A stretch of DNA of 64,000 nt from Peromyscus leucopus (lineage: Eukaryota; Chordata; Mammalia; Rodentia; Cricetidae), in the NCBI RefSeq assembly GCF_004664715.2, contig NC_051079.1:62857660-62921659 (forward strand). The letters are read 5' to 3'. Below, in pieces: positions 10,241 through 20,694 of the stretch. Under the pieces are notes generated by a model, which did not search any database, was not told the origin of the DNA, and saw nothing but the letters and a program-made list of their open reading frames with translations. A program made the position numbers and the translations under genes. Every line of letters starts with the position of its first letter. Within the stretch, counting starts at the first letter, position 1.

Positions 10241-10510
10241 GGGACTGGGGAGATGGCTCACTTGAGAAAGCACTTACTGTCCCAGTGTGAGGAGGGGAGT
10301 TCCAGTCTCCAGGACTTAAGTACATGTTGGCTGGGCATGGAAGTGACAGCATTCACAAGGTATCAATCCAGCATCCCTAGAGCAAGCTAGCTGGCTAATC
10401 CAGCTAAGTCTGTGAGCTCTGGGTTCGGTCGAGAGACCTGCTTCACAAATAAAATGGAGAGCAGAGGGACAAGACTCCTGATGCCAGCAACACACATGTG
10501 TGTACATATA

Positions 10511-10553
<43 letters not shown>

Positions 10554-10608
10554 ACAAAATAATAAGGTAGAGAACAATTAAGGAAGACACCTGATACTTA
10601 CCTCTGGC

Positions 10609-10656
<48 letters not shown>
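10241..10656 (+). repeat. B4 SINE followed by two (CA)n runs
   Basis: B4 head GGACTGGGGAGATGGCTCAC and B1-like middle are followed by CA runs at about 10511-10556 and 10611-10656. The runs generate cysteine/valine-repeat frames on the other strand. Confidence 0.75.
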
Positions 10657-10658
<2 letters not shown>

Positions 10659-11060
10659 ATGTACACACATGAACACACACAAGCACATATGCTTGCACTT
10701 ACCATGTGCACAGACACATATACATACACAAAGTCTTCTGATGGAAAGCTGCACAGAATTGTACCACAGATTTCTCGTGATTAGAGTCCAGAATTTGGCT
10801 GTTTTTCCTTCCATGCTGAGTTTTGCAGAGCGGTGCCCCGTTACCCACAGATAAAGTCTGAAGTTCTTACTCTGGGATTCTAGACAGCTCACGGTGCCCT
10901 CCTCTCCCAGCGCCCTGCCCCCACCGCCACCCCCTTGCTGCAGGCAACTCTGCATCTGTGTCCTTCTGTGGCCTCCCTTTGTGGATTTGCTTCTGCAGCT
11001 CACTTGTCGGGGTGTGCAGCGATCTGTCATCTGCTGTGCCTCTGCCCCCCCCCCCAAATT
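10657..11060. other. Unique intronic stretch
   Basis: Mostly unique, ending in a C run at 11045-11056. The 159-codon minus frame at 10578-11057 reads the CA repeats and is not a gene. Confidence 0.5.
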
Positions 11061-11156
11061 CTTTTTTTTTTTTTTTTTTTCTTTTTTTGGAGCTGAGGAC
11101 CGAACCCAGGGCCTTGCTAGGCAAGCGCTTTACCACTGAACTAAATCCCCAACCCC
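11061..11156 (-). repeat. ID element
   Basis: Reverse-complement ID: T-rich tail, then CCAGGGCCTTGCTAGGCAAG and an end at AACTAAATCCCCAACCCC. Close to consensus. Confidence 0.93.
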
Positions 11157-11177
11157 AAGATTTATAAGTCTTTCAGA

Positions 11178-11322
11178 TTTTTTTCTTTTCTTTTGGTTTT
11201 TTGAGACAGGGTTTCTCTGTGTAGCTTTGGAGCCTCTCCTGGAACTCACTCTGTAGCCCAGGCTGGCCTCGAACTCACAGAGATCTGCTTGCCTCTGCCT
11301 CCCGAGTGCTGGGATTACGGCT
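11178..11322 (-). repeat. B1 SINE
   Basis: Reverse-complement B1 with TTTTGAGACAGGGTTTCTC and CCCGAGTGCTGGGATTA, truncated at its 5' end. Confidence 0.9.
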
Positions 11323-11375
11323 TCAAATTCTTATTCTGCCATCTTCTGACATTTGAATGTCTGTAGCTGTCTCTC

Positions 11376-11470
11376 TCTGTTCTGGCACTATCCTGAACAC
11401 AGTGGGTTCAGCAGAGGACGAGACAAACACACCCTGCTCACACGGAGCTCACGGTTGTGGGGAAGATACA
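11376..11470 (+). repeat. L2-like ancient repeat remnant
   Basis: GGCACTATCCTGAACACAG and ACACGGAGCTCACGG resemble the 3' end of L2. Assignment is by motif only. Confidence 0.4.
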
Positions 11471-11579
11471 GTGAGCTAAAAGTGTCAAACAGATTTTAGA
11501 AATCAGTGGCTGATGGAAGCGTGCCCTTCGCCACCCCACTGCAGGACCCACACTGTTAACTGCTGCATCTCAGTCTCCT

Positions 11580-12420
11580 CCTCCATCCTCCTCTTCTCTT
11601 TCTTTCCTTGCTCATGACGTTTCTGACAGGTCCTGGTCACTTCGGTTGTCTTCGGGTTTTTCTGATTTTCAACAGAATCTCCTGATTCTGTTGAAGCTGT
11701 TCATATTTGGCCAAGGCCTCAGAAGCATACTGCCCTGGTGCAGCGCGGTCGGGTGTGTGGTGTCTGCAGGTCTCTTTTCTGGAGATGTTGTTTGGCATCT
11801 CCAGGCTTCTCAGTGAAGCGGGACCATTTGGTCTATTGTAAAGGTTAAACATCTTGGGAGTGACACTTGACACCTTTACTGGTACCTTGTTTCTCCTCAG
11901 AGTTTGGCCACTGATTTGACCATCCATCCGTAGGTCTGGCCACACCATGAGGAACTTCCCATTGTGGTGCTTGCCAAGTGAAGACTTTGTAGTTCCCTCT
12001 GTAGGTTCTTGTTCAGTGCTGACATTTATTTATTTTTGCCCAGATTGTTCTAGCTTTGGCAGTGGACTCCTGGGGTTGACTTGGCTGTCCTTTGACACGC
12101 CCCACCTTACTCTGAGTACTTTATGGGTCTGTGCGGTGGGTGCTGCGGATTAGTCTTGTATCTTCGGCGGCGGCGCAGACCCACTGGGGGCTGGGCCACC
12201 TTTTGCCGGACAGCCTTCTCTGCACCTTCCTTTCCCTCCTCCCTCTCCTCCAGTAAGAGCTCGTGCTCTGTGCCTTGCTGTGGTTCAGGTGCCTTCGCTC
12301 CTGTGTTCTTTCACTTCGCCCTCACCACCTCTGTCCTTTGTCCTTGCTGTGATGCCCATTTGTTTTCTAGTTCCTTTAATGAACACTCTGCCCAAGGACC
12401 CTTCCGAGGTCCATAGAAAA
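11580..12420 (-). other. Unidentified GC-rich segment, possible decayed retrocopy
   Basis: On the minus strand, a 103-codon frame (11637-11948) has protein-like composition with a Glu/Gln-rich helical end (ALAKYEQLQQNQEILLKI). Upstream minus sequence (12000-12420) reads as basic and acidic low-complexity peptide broken by stops. I do not recognise the parent gene. There is no poly(A) tail or target duplication. It may be a decayed processed pseudogene or chance. Confidence 0.25.
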
Positions 12421-14200
12421 TAGTGAAGGTTGACCTATAGTATTGACCTTAGCACAAAATGAATTACAGTGTGCAGGCCACACACTCGGATGTGGATGTA
12501 TTGTCTTTTTATTGTAGTGTACTCAAGAAGAAATGGTTCTTTGAGACAGTCACATATACATGGAAATGCAGCCTTCTTCATGGTTTTGGCCAGCAGAGAT
12601 TTGTGGGGGTCCCAGAGACGTGAACCCTTGCTTAGAGTAATATACTATTAAGGCCAAGGTCACGAGTAAATCCTTTAAGTCAGACAGGTAGTTTTGTTCT
12701 GGAACATGGAAAAAAAAATGTACCCCTGGGCTCAGCTTGCCACTGCAGTCAGTGGCTGTCGAGGTTGGAAGATGGATGGTTCAGGTTAAAAACAGAAAAC
12801 AAAACAATCCATCACTGTATGGAAGAGAAGCTGAAGTGGGTCATGCTCTGTTGATCTAAATGAGAACCTGTCATTGCCACAGATGTTACTCAGGGTGGGC
12901 AAGGCTGTTTAGCCTTAAACCAAGCCTTGCTTCAATTATTTTAATCATTTTGGGGAGGGAGTCGGGTGTTTATATTAAATTAAATCACATAAAATGTCGA
13001 GAATTTAATTCACAGTATACTACAGTATCTGAAGTTGATTGGGAAAGCTGTGTGTTGAATAGTGTTAGTATATCACATGAGTGTGGTTAAGAGTCATTCA
13101 GGGTAGTTTGCTTGTATATATTAACATAATGTTGGTGTATAATGATAGCTTTATATATGTGATGGGTTTGTAGGAATGGATTTCAAATTGGAAATACTAT
13201 TTTAATAAGCTCCATGTCTTAATATGGAAGTGTGGAAGTGTCTACATAGCGATTTATCATATATATTAAAACACTACATTGCAGCTTTTTGACTACCTTG
13301 GCTTAAGAGAATCATAAAATTCATGAATTTACTCATCAGCTAAGCAGATGAGCCTGACATTTTGACATTTGCCATCACTGAAGAATAAAAACTCAATTTG
13401 TAGAATTATTCTTCCAACTTTGGAGAAGCAGACATTAAGATCTAGAAGCCTGTGGCACAGTAATTGACAGTGAACCAAATAAAGTAGTGTTCAATCAATT
13501 ATTATTTGACATAGTCTTCTAAAATATTTGCATAATAGTCTGTGTGGGAATGTATACTCATTGGCTAAATTTGTCTATGCAGTTAAACAACTGGGCTGTT
13601 CAAAGTAAATAGTATTAATATCAATCTAAACATTCGCTTTTTACTGGTTTTCCATGCAGTCTGGGAAAGGCAGCCCTGGGTCATCTTGTTTCCCAGACCT
13701 TCGTGCTTAAACAAGAGAATAAGGAACAGCTCTGGACCCCCTTTGCTTGTTTCTCATATCGGGTCTGGCAGGAACAACGTTAGCATGTCCTTCGCAAGCT
13801 GCACGAGTAGCCATGGCTGGAAGCCCTTGCAGACTTCTGTCCCCACAGCACAGCAGGTCCTGGCTCCCAGTTCACTGACTGAGAGCAGTTTGAGTGACGT
13901 GGGAGTGGAACGTAAGTCATCCGGTCCCGCGTGTGTTCACTGCACACTACCTCATACATGAGAGATGAGGTTCCTGGTTCCCCCTTTTCATGGGCTCAGT
14001 TAATTATCTGTGTTGCTGGACGATTAAGAATGTTACCATGTGTATCATGTGAAAATTAGGTCCTGTTTTCACAGAAAATTTAATAAAAAGATAACTTCTC
14101 TTTTAGTGCAAATAGGAAATTGTGGAATAACTTGATAAATCATAATAATTAAAAGTAACAACCAGCTCACACTAAATGAAGTATTTTGGGTGGTGGGGGA
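12421..14200. other. AT-rich unique block without SINEs
   Basis: About 1.8 kb with no recognisable repeat. It contains one GC-richer island (13660-13911) bounded by splice-like signals, listed separately. Confidence 0.5.
13660..13911 (+). other. Candidate cryptic or alternative exon
   Basis: A 252-bp GC-richer, repeat-free segment in AT-rich DNA is preceded by CTTTTTACTGGTTTTCC then ATGCAG and followed by GTAAGT at 13912. If spliced to the DYM exon ending at 5123 (phase 0), it would add 16 residues and stop at TAA 13708-13710, giving a dymeclin lacking its last 49 residues. No homology confirms it; it could equally belong to a non-coding transcript. Confidence 0.3.
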
Positions 14201-14212
14201 ACTTTTATTAGT

Positions 14213-14492
14213 CTGTGGGTGTGAGTGTGAGTGTGCCACAGTGCATGTGTGGAGGTCAGAGGCCAACCTCAGGTGTCGCTCCTTGACTGCCGTCTTCCCC
14301 GTTTGAGGCGGGATCTCCTCATTATCCGCTGATGTGCGTACCCAGTGATCTGCCCTGAGGTCCTGGTGCCTCTCTGCCTCCCACCTCCCTTGCACCTCTG
14401 TGTCCAGCCTTCTCCTGGTTCTGGAGACCTGGACCCAGTTCATCAGGCTTATACAGCAAGCTCGTTACCCACAGAGCTCTCTCCCCAGCCCG
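14213..14492 (-). repeat. B4 SINE
   Basis: GTGCATGTGTGGAGGTCAGA opens the reverse-complement B4. It ends with AGAGCTCTCTCCCCAGCCC, the ID-like head. Confidence 0.75.
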
Positions 14493-14611
14493 TAAAGGAC
14501 TTTTAAAGCCTTCATTCTTAAATGTAATTTTTAGAATATTTTCATTGTTGTCATTAATTGCATAAGGAGTTACATACACACATCAAAAAAAGATTAATTT
14601 GTCTGGAGGGT

Positions 14612-14680
14612 TTTTTATTAGATTTTTTCATTTTATTTTATGTGTAAGGATTTTGCCTGAGTGTATGCATGTGCATGCTT
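14612..14680 (-). repeat. B2/B3 tail fragment
   Basis: TTTTATGTGTAAGGATTTTGCCTGAG is the reverse complement of the 3' end of a B2-family SINE; the head is missing. Confidence 0.6.
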
Positions 14681-15254
14681 ATGGAACATATTTTATAGAC
14701 TTTCAATATGGAATTTTACAACTTCCCCTTTCTCTTATTGGGAACCTCCTCTTTCTCTTCCCCAAATGTCACCTCTGTGAGATCACCGATTCCTGTAACG
14801 TCCAGATAGTACATTGTCACTTAACTGTGGTTATTGTACCCCACTTGAGCACAGTATTGCCGGACATCTTTGAGAGAACAAAGGCACATACAGCATCACC
14901 CAGGCCTCAGGAGAGGAAGGGTACACCCTGCAGAGGTAGCTAACCAAAGAGCAGTTCACCCTGTTTGTCAAGTAGATGGCCGAGAGGGCAAGTTTCGGAA
15001 GGGAGACGTGACTGGACTAGTCAGGGGGAGTTAAGGAGAGACCTGGGCTCCACCTCATCTACCTTGAAGGAAAGTGAGGTTTACAAAGGTGAAAGAAGAA
15101 ATCTAGGCAAAGGAAATCTGTGAGAGACGGTCCAAGGCACGTTTACTTAGTGTCCAGTGGAAACAACTGGACTCATAAATCCCCTGCCGAGTCAGTGTGG
15201 CTTTTCTCACTTAATGACACAATAAAGTCGTTAAACTAGTGCCTTCCAAACTTT
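14681..15254. other. Unique intronic stretch
   Basis: No repeat or gene recognised. A 114-codon frame (14599-14943) begins in the B2 fragment and is not supported. Confidence 0.5.
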
Positions 15255-15441
15255 TTGTTTTTCAAGACAGGGTTTCTCTGTGTAGCCCTGGCCGACCTGG
15301 ATCTCACTCTGTAGACCAGGCTGGCCTCGAACTCATAGAGATCTGCCTGCCTCTACCTCCCTAGTGTATGCGTCATGACTGCCCAGCTACCTTTCAAACT
15401 TTTTGACTGTCATTCCCAGTTACACACACACACACACACAT
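15255..15441 (-). repeat. B1 SINE followed by short (CA)n
   Basis: Reverse-complement B1 (CAAGACAGGGTTTCTCTGTG to ATGACTGCCCAGCT) at 15255-15388, then a 20-bp CA run at 15422-15441. Confidence 0.88.
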
Positions 15442-15734
15442 TTCCACCATGGGTAGCAATATTATACATTTTCATATAACTAAAACAAATTTGTGTAAAA
15501 CAGTACTCACTGAGTATGATGGGCTCATGATCCTGTATCTTTTTTAATTGCTGGCCAGGCCTACTAAATTGATTTAATGATTAACTGCTCTTTAATGTCT
15601 TAGAGTTTTAAAAATTCATGCATTAAGTGAATGGTTTCAAACTGTGGCCCTTAGAGTGGGGGAGGGGTATCACCGTCCTCCAAGAACATGTTCAAAAATG
15701 CAGATCCTTGGGCTCCATCCAGATCTGTGGCCTG

Positions 15735-15800
15735 GTACTGCTCCTGCAGAAGACTCAAGTTCAATTCCCAGCAACCACATCTGGTTACATGCATATACAC
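15735..15800 (+). repeat. B2 fragment
   Basis: CTGCTCCTGCAGAAGACTCA and TCAATTCCCAGCAACCAC match the inner head of B2; both ends are lost. Confidence 0.55.
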
Positions 15801-15861
15801 CACATTTGGGAGATGCCACAGCTCTTCACCTCACCATCCCTGCACACTTAGAAAGAAGCAA

Positions 15862-16415
15862 ATTGGTGGGGATGGCTCAGTCAAGGAAGTGCTTGCAGTT
15901 TACATGAGTTCAATCCCTAGAATCCACATAAAAAGCCAGGCGTGGTAATACATGCTTAGAATCCCAGTGCTAAGAAAACAGACAGGAGGATCCCTAGTGT
16001 TTGCCAGCCTAACCTAAGTAGGTGGAGTTTTCCTGTCCTGCAGCCGCTCTCATAATCACTCAGAGGCTTAATACTATTTACAAATGCTCAGCCAATAGCT
16101 CAGGCTTGTTACTAACTAACTCTTACATTTAAATTAACCCATATTTCTTATCTATGCTTTGCCACATGGCTCATGGCTTGTTACCTTATTTACTACACAT
16201 CCTGCTTCCTCGGTGGCTGACTGGCATCTCCCCTGACTGCCCCTTCCTCATCCCAGCATTCTCAGTTTGGCTTTCCCAACTAACTTTATCCTGTTCAGCT
16301 ATTTGGCCAGTCAACTTGTTTATTGAACCAATCATAGCTACATAAATTCACACAGTGTGCAGAAGGATTATTCCACAGCAGCCCTACCCTACTTAGCAAG
16401 TTCTAGACCAGTGAA
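15862..16415 (+). repeat. B4 SINE split by an LTR
   Basis: The B4 head and middle (GGGGATGGCTCAGTCAAGG, AAAAGCCAGGCGTGGTAAT) run to about 16019. The end (CTTAGCAAGTTCTAGACCAG) resumes near 16393. The intervening 365 bp is an LTR. Confidence 0.65.
16020..16383 (-). mobile_element. LTR inserted in B4
   Basis: On the minus strand it begins TGCTGTGGAATAATCC and ends ACAGGAAAACTCCACC, with CAATAAAC near its start. It shares the GGTTAATTTAA and GTAAGAGTTAGTTAG segments with the LTRs at 9752 and 24210. No clean target duplication was found, so the ends are approximate. Confidence 0.65.
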
Positions 16416-16440
16416 AACACTTTCAAATTATAAGGTACAT

Positions 16441-16719
16441 GGAGAGGGGGAGCTCGGTGGATAAAGAGCACTTTTGCAGGACATGTGTGAGAACCTGCAT
16501 GCAGATCCCCAGAACCCATGGAAAAGCTGAGCAGAGTTGCATGCTCACGCCTGTAAGCCCACAGCTGTGCGGGTAGGGAGACAGCAGGCTTGCCAGGCTC
16601 ACTGGCTGCCAACCGAGCTCTGGGTTCAAAGAGAGACCCTGTCTGAAGGGAACAGGGCAGAGAGGGGCAGAGCAGGATACCCAGAATCCTCCTGTGGCCT
16701 CTGTGTACATGCGCATGTA

Positions 16720-16772
<53 letters not shown>
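16441..16772 (+). repeat. B4 SINE ending in (CA)n
   Basis: GGAGCTCGGTGGATAAAGAG head, B1-like middle with AAAGAGAGACCCTGTCTG, then a CA run at 16719-16772. The Cys-Val frames on the other strand are reads of the CA run. Confidence 0.72.
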
Positions 16773-16775
<3 letters not shown>

Positions 16776-16857
16776 GGAAGGGAGGGGTCGGGGCAGCTAG
16801 CTAGGTTTAAGGAACAACACCCAAAGTTTTCTCCTGCCTTCACATATAGGTGTACCC

Positions 16858-17085
16858 TTCTCCTCCTCCTCCTCCTCCTCCTCCTCCTCCTCCTCCTCCT
16901 CCTCCCCTCCCCCTTCTCCTCCCTCTTCCCCTTCCTCTTCTTCTCCTCCCTCCTCCCCTTCTCCTCCTGCTACCCTCCTCCCTCCTCCCCTTTTCCTCCT
17001 CCCCTTCTCCTCCTGCTGCCCTCCTCCCCCCCCCCTTTTCCTTTTCCTCCTCCCTCCTTCCCTTCTCCCCCTCCTCCTCTTTATT
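16858..17085. repeat. Long polypyrimidine (TCC)-rich tract
   Basis: About 230 bp is almost pure C/T on the + strand. It starts as regular CTC trinucleotides for about 50 bp and then becomes irregular CTCC/CTTC clusters. It produces long Pro/Ser/Leu and Gly/Glu/Arg frames that are not genes. Confidence 0.95.
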
Positions 17086-17087
17086 TG

Positions 17088-17260
17088 TTTTTCTTTTGTG
17101 GTTTTTTTGACACGTGATTTCATTGTGTAGCCTGGGCTGGCCTGTAACTAACACACTACGTCAGTTAGGCTGGCTTTAAACTCATGATCCTCCTGCTTCG
17201 CCCTCCCAAGCTCACTGATACCCAGGTGCACGTCTCCCCAAAGAGTTCTTACCTAAGCAT
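17088..17260 (-). repeat. Diverged B1-like SINE
   Basis: GTGTAGCCTGGGCTGGCCTG and CTCATGATCCTCCTGCTTC are typical of an old reverse-complement B1. Confidence 0.6.
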
Positions 17261-17696
17261 CTTTCCAGCTCAAGACCTTCTGAAAACTTTGGAAGGGGTG
17301 TGACCTTAGAGGGCAGCAAGGCAAAGGTCCAGTACTCACACAGCAGTGCGGTGCCTTACACAGAGCGAAACTGGTCATTTGGGGTTGAGGCCACTTTCCT
17401 TACAGTGATTTTCATTCCCAGCAAGTTGAAGGTGACAGCAATCGACACAGATAATCCAGCAGTGATGCCAGTAAACATCTGCCAGACCGTTTCACTTACA
17501 CTTCTTGGAACTGGATTTGTAGGTTTTAGGAGATTTGAGGCCCTGAAGTCTAGCCTCGTTCTTTGAGGAATTTGAATATCAGTGATGCCACCTGTCGGTG
17601 TGGGACAGTTGACTAGCTCATAGAACTTTTGCCTAGCAGTTCAGAGACTACACACTCAACCTGCTAAAAACTAAATGTGTTTGGAAATTTTTAATG
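17261..17696. other. Unique intronic stretch
   Basis: No repeat or gene recognised. An 88-codon frame at 17300-17566 has no splice context or homology. Confidence 0.45.
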
Positions 17697-17830
17697 ATAT
17701 GGGGACAGTAAAATGGCTTATTTGGTAAAGATACTTGCCAACAAACTTGTCCAACCCTGGGATCCACTTGTAAGGGAGAGAACTAGATCCTGTAAGGTGT
17801 TCCCTGATCCCACATGTGTGCATCCCTCCC
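17697..17830 (+). repeat. Diverged B3-type SINE
   Basis: ACAGTAAAATGGCTTATTTG and GATCCACTTGTAAGGGAGAG align in order with B3; the tail is lost. Confidence 0.5.
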
Positions 17831-17879
17831 TCCCACCCAAAGTGAGTAGGAAAGGTTTTTAAAACTGTAAAGATAATAG

Positions 17880-18037
17880 TTTGGTTTGGTTTTGCTTAGA
17901 CAAAATCTCTCCGTTATGTGGCCCTGACTGTCCTGGAATTTGCAGTATAAATCAGGCTGACCTGGAGCTCAAAGAGATCCTGCCTGCTTCTGCCTCCTGA
18001 GTGCTGGAACTAAAGGCATGTGTCCCCATGCCTGATA
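17880..18037 (-). repeat. Diverged B1 SINE
   Basis: Reverse-complement B1 ending CTGAGTGCTGGAACTAAAGG; many substitutions. Confidence 0.75.
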
Positions 18038-18150
18038 GGATCTTTTACCCAGTCCCACTTCAAAATATGAGTTTGGGTAAACATTTCACAGGATTTACTA
18101 ATCCTTCACCCTTTTTTGGACTCTACAGACCATCATTCTCCACTTGAAGG

Positions 18151-18231
18151 TACTCCCTACTTAACCCTGGTCCTGGGTACCCCCTGTGTAACTGTCATCC
18201 TGGGTATTCCATATATAACCCTGATCCTGGA
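18151..18231. repeat. 27-bp tandem repeat, 3 copies
   Basis: Units at 18151-18177, 18178-18204 and 18205-18231 share TAACCCTG or TAACTGTC followed by ATCCTGGG or TCCTGGG. Copies differ from one another by several bases. Confidence 0.75.
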
Positions 18232-18379
18232 CTTGATAGCTTACTTTCTATCCAGAAGTGACCTTTGTTCATGAAGAAGGTTACATAGATGTACTTTGAA
18301 ATGGAAATGACCCTATCCCATTGAAAACAGGAAAGTTTTACCTTATTTGTCGTTGGGGATGGCCTGAGCATGGCAGGGC

Positions 18380-18512
18380 ATGCATGTGTGGGAATCAGAG
18401 GACAGCTTTCACTAGTTGGCACCCTACCTCCAACTGTGGGTGCTGGGGCTCGCTGTGCTCTGGTTGTCAGGATTGGTTGACAAGTGGCTTCACCACTGGC
18501 CATCTTACCAAA
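18380..18512 (-). repeat. B3-like SINE
   Basis: GGGCATGCATGTGTGGGAATCAGAGGA-type order with CTTCACCACTGGCCATC at the right is a diverged reverse-complement B3. Confidence 0.5.
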
Positions 18513-18527
18513 CCCCGAAACAGTTGT

Positions 18528-18722
18528 TGGTGTTTTAACTATACATATGTGGGTGTTTTGCCTGCGTGTATGTCTGTACACTGTATATGTGCCTGGTCCC
18601 AAGGGAGGCCAGAAGAGGGCATCAGATCCCCTGGAACTGGAGTTACAGACATTGAAAGCTGTCCTGTGGGTCCTCTGGAAGAGCAGCCAGTGCTCTTAAC
18701 CACTGAGCCACCTCTCCAGCTC
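18528..18722 (-). repeat. B2 SINE with 15-bp target duplication
   Basis: Reverse-complement B2 ends ACCTCTCCAGCT. CCCCGAAACAGTTGT is present exactly at 18513-18527 and 18723-18737. Confidence 0.92.
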
Positions 18723-18974
18723 CCCCGAAACAGTTGTGAAAAGCACCTGGAGTCCTTTTTTCTCTGGCCTCAGATAAGTGTCCCTGTGTCTGCCCTCAGC
18801 TTATGCAGTTGTTCACTAACTTTGGAGTGCAATCGGAAGGGCTGTATTTTATATCTGTCTTTCTGTTTATTAAGTCCCAACAGTGATAGCTTGGTCTAGT
18901 GATGGCATACATTAAAAGATAGTCAAAGAATCGTCTACCAGTAACACCCTCTCTTTCCTTACTATTGTGGAAAA

Positions 18975-19262
18975 GAGGTGTGTGTGCATGTGTGTGAGGG
19001 CAGAGGGCAGACCTTGAGTGCCGTTCCTCTGGCACTGTCCACCTTCCTTTTGAGGCGGTGTCCCTCACTGGCCTGGAATTCACCACATAGGCTGGGCTGG
19101 CTGGCCAGCAAGCCCCTAGAACCTTCTGTCCTTACCCACCTGGGATGACAAGCACACACCACCTTATATCCCTGTTTTCTCAAGTGGGTTCTGGAGACTG
19201 ATCTCAGATTTGTGCTTGTACAGGATCCCTTTACAGATGAAGCTACATCCGCATTCCTCTTA
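18975..19262 (-). repeat. B4 SINE
   Basis: GTGTGTGAGGGCAGAGGGCA, then TTGAGGCGGTGTCCCTCAC and GGCTGGCTGGCCAGCAAGC, followed by a decayed ID-like head. Confidence 0.72.
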
Positions 19263-19389
19263 CTATTTAAATTAAGAAAGAAATCACATGTTCAGATGAT
19301 TGTAAAATACAGGGATACGTATATGCACATACATTAAAGGAATAATTATAAGATGAACTATGTGATTACTGTTCAGATCAAGAATTTGA

Positions 19390-19553
19390 GCCGGGCGGTG
19401 GTGGCTCACACCTTTAATCCCAGCACTCGGGAGGCAGAGCCAGTTGGATCTCTGTGAGTTTGAGGCCAGCCTGGGCTACAGAGTGAGTTCCAGGAAAGGC
19501 TCCAAAGCTACAGAGAAACCCTGTCCTGAAAAAAAATAAGAAAGAAAGAAATT
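19390..19553 (+). repeat. B1 SINE
   Basis: GCCGGGCGGTGGTGGCTCAC start, GAGAAACCCTGTCCTG end and an A/G-rich tail. Confidence 0.92.
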
Positions 19554-19716
19554 GAGCATTGCCAAGGAATCCTAGTGTGCCCTGTCCTGGAAATAAGGAC
19601 CTGGGGGAGAGGCTTGTCATTTCACCAGGTCTGTGGGTCCCCAAGCACTATAGCTTTGTCTTTGGGCTGCTCATAATGGAACCATGATTGTGCACCATGC
19701 CCTCGTTACACCTTCT

Positions 19717-19718
<2 letters not shown>

Positions 19719-19780
<62 letters not shown>

Positions 19781-19858
19781 ACTTGTCTGTCTGTCTGTCT
19801 GTCCGTTTTGTTGTTTTTCGAGACTGGGTTTCTCTGAGTAGCCCTGGCTGTCCTGGAG
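19719..19858 (-). repeat. (TC)n and (TGTC)n joined to a B1 fragment
   Basis: A TC run at 19719-19778 and TGTC repeats at 19783-19803 precede a short reverse-complement B1 tail half (TTTTTCGAGACTGGGTTTC), consistent with microsatellite growth from the B1 A-tail. Confidence 0.85.
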
Positions 19859-20094
19859 GTGAGCCATGCCAAGCCGGCACATCCTTGCACCTCCTTTTAC
19901 TCAGCATTGTATTTGGGAGAGGCGTTCATGGTGTCCCGCCATGCTTCTTCCCACTGATGCAGTGGCATTGCCGTGTTGAATCGTTGGCAGTCTAGCCTTT
20001 CTTCTGTTGGCAAACCTTTCTATATTTCTAACTTTAAACTTCTAAAAATAGAAAAAGTTCAATAAATGAAGCAAAATTTCACAAAGCTAAAAAC

Positions 20095-20123
20095 AGAGAG
20101 AGAGAGAAAGAGAGAGAGAGAGA
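20095..20123. repeat. (GA)n microsatellite
   Basis: A short, slightly interrupted GA run. Confidence 0.9.
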
Positions 20124-20249
20124 TAATTCAAAAATAATGGAACTCAGTCACAGCAAGAATGCCATCTCCCCCAGCCCAAGCTGAGTGACAGCAGATGCTC
20201 CACCCAGTGGCAGCGGAGGGCAGAAGATCTTATCCTCTATCGTTTTATG

Positions 20250-20375
20250 TATTAGTTTGTTTGGAGCAAGGTTCCACTCTGTAGCCTAGGCTGGTTTGGA
20301 ACTCTCTGCGTAGACCAGGGTGTCCTTGAACTCTCAGTCTCCCTAGTGCCGGGATTACAAGTCTGCACTACTTTG
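20250..20375 (-). repeat. Diverged B1 SINE
   Basis: GTAGCCTAGGCTGGTTTGGA and CTAGTGCCGGGATTACAAG mark an old reverse-complement B1. Confidence 0.7.
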
Positions 20376-20453
20376 CTTCATTATAATCTTTGAAAGATTA
20401 TGCCAGGTCATATCAAATAAGTTCCAGATTTTAAATTTGAAATAATTGACATT

Positions 20454-20672
20454 GGGGGGTTGGAGAGACGGCTCAGCTGTTAAGAGCACTTGTTGCTCTT
20501 GCAGAGGACCTGGGTTCAATTCCCAGTACCCACATGATGGCAAACAACCATCTATTACTCCAGTTCTGGGGAAGCCAACCCCCTCTTCTGACCTTCACAG
20601 GCACCAGGCACACACATGGTACACATATACATATAAACACTCATACACATAAAACAAAAATAATCTTTAAAG
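20454..20672 (+). repeat. B2 SINE
   Basis: GGTTGGAGAGACGGCTCAGC head, full B2 body and ACATAAAACAAAAATAATC tail. Confidence 0.92.
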
Positions 20673-20694
20673 AATCATTTGTCATGCAAACATG

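Noticed and set aside
10578..11057. 159-codon minus frame
   Set aside because: Its C-terminal part reads a CA repeat; the rest is unrecognised and lacks exon signals.
16797..17154. Glu/Gly/Arg-rich minus frames and Pro-rich plus frame
   Set aside because: Translations of the polypyrimidine tract.
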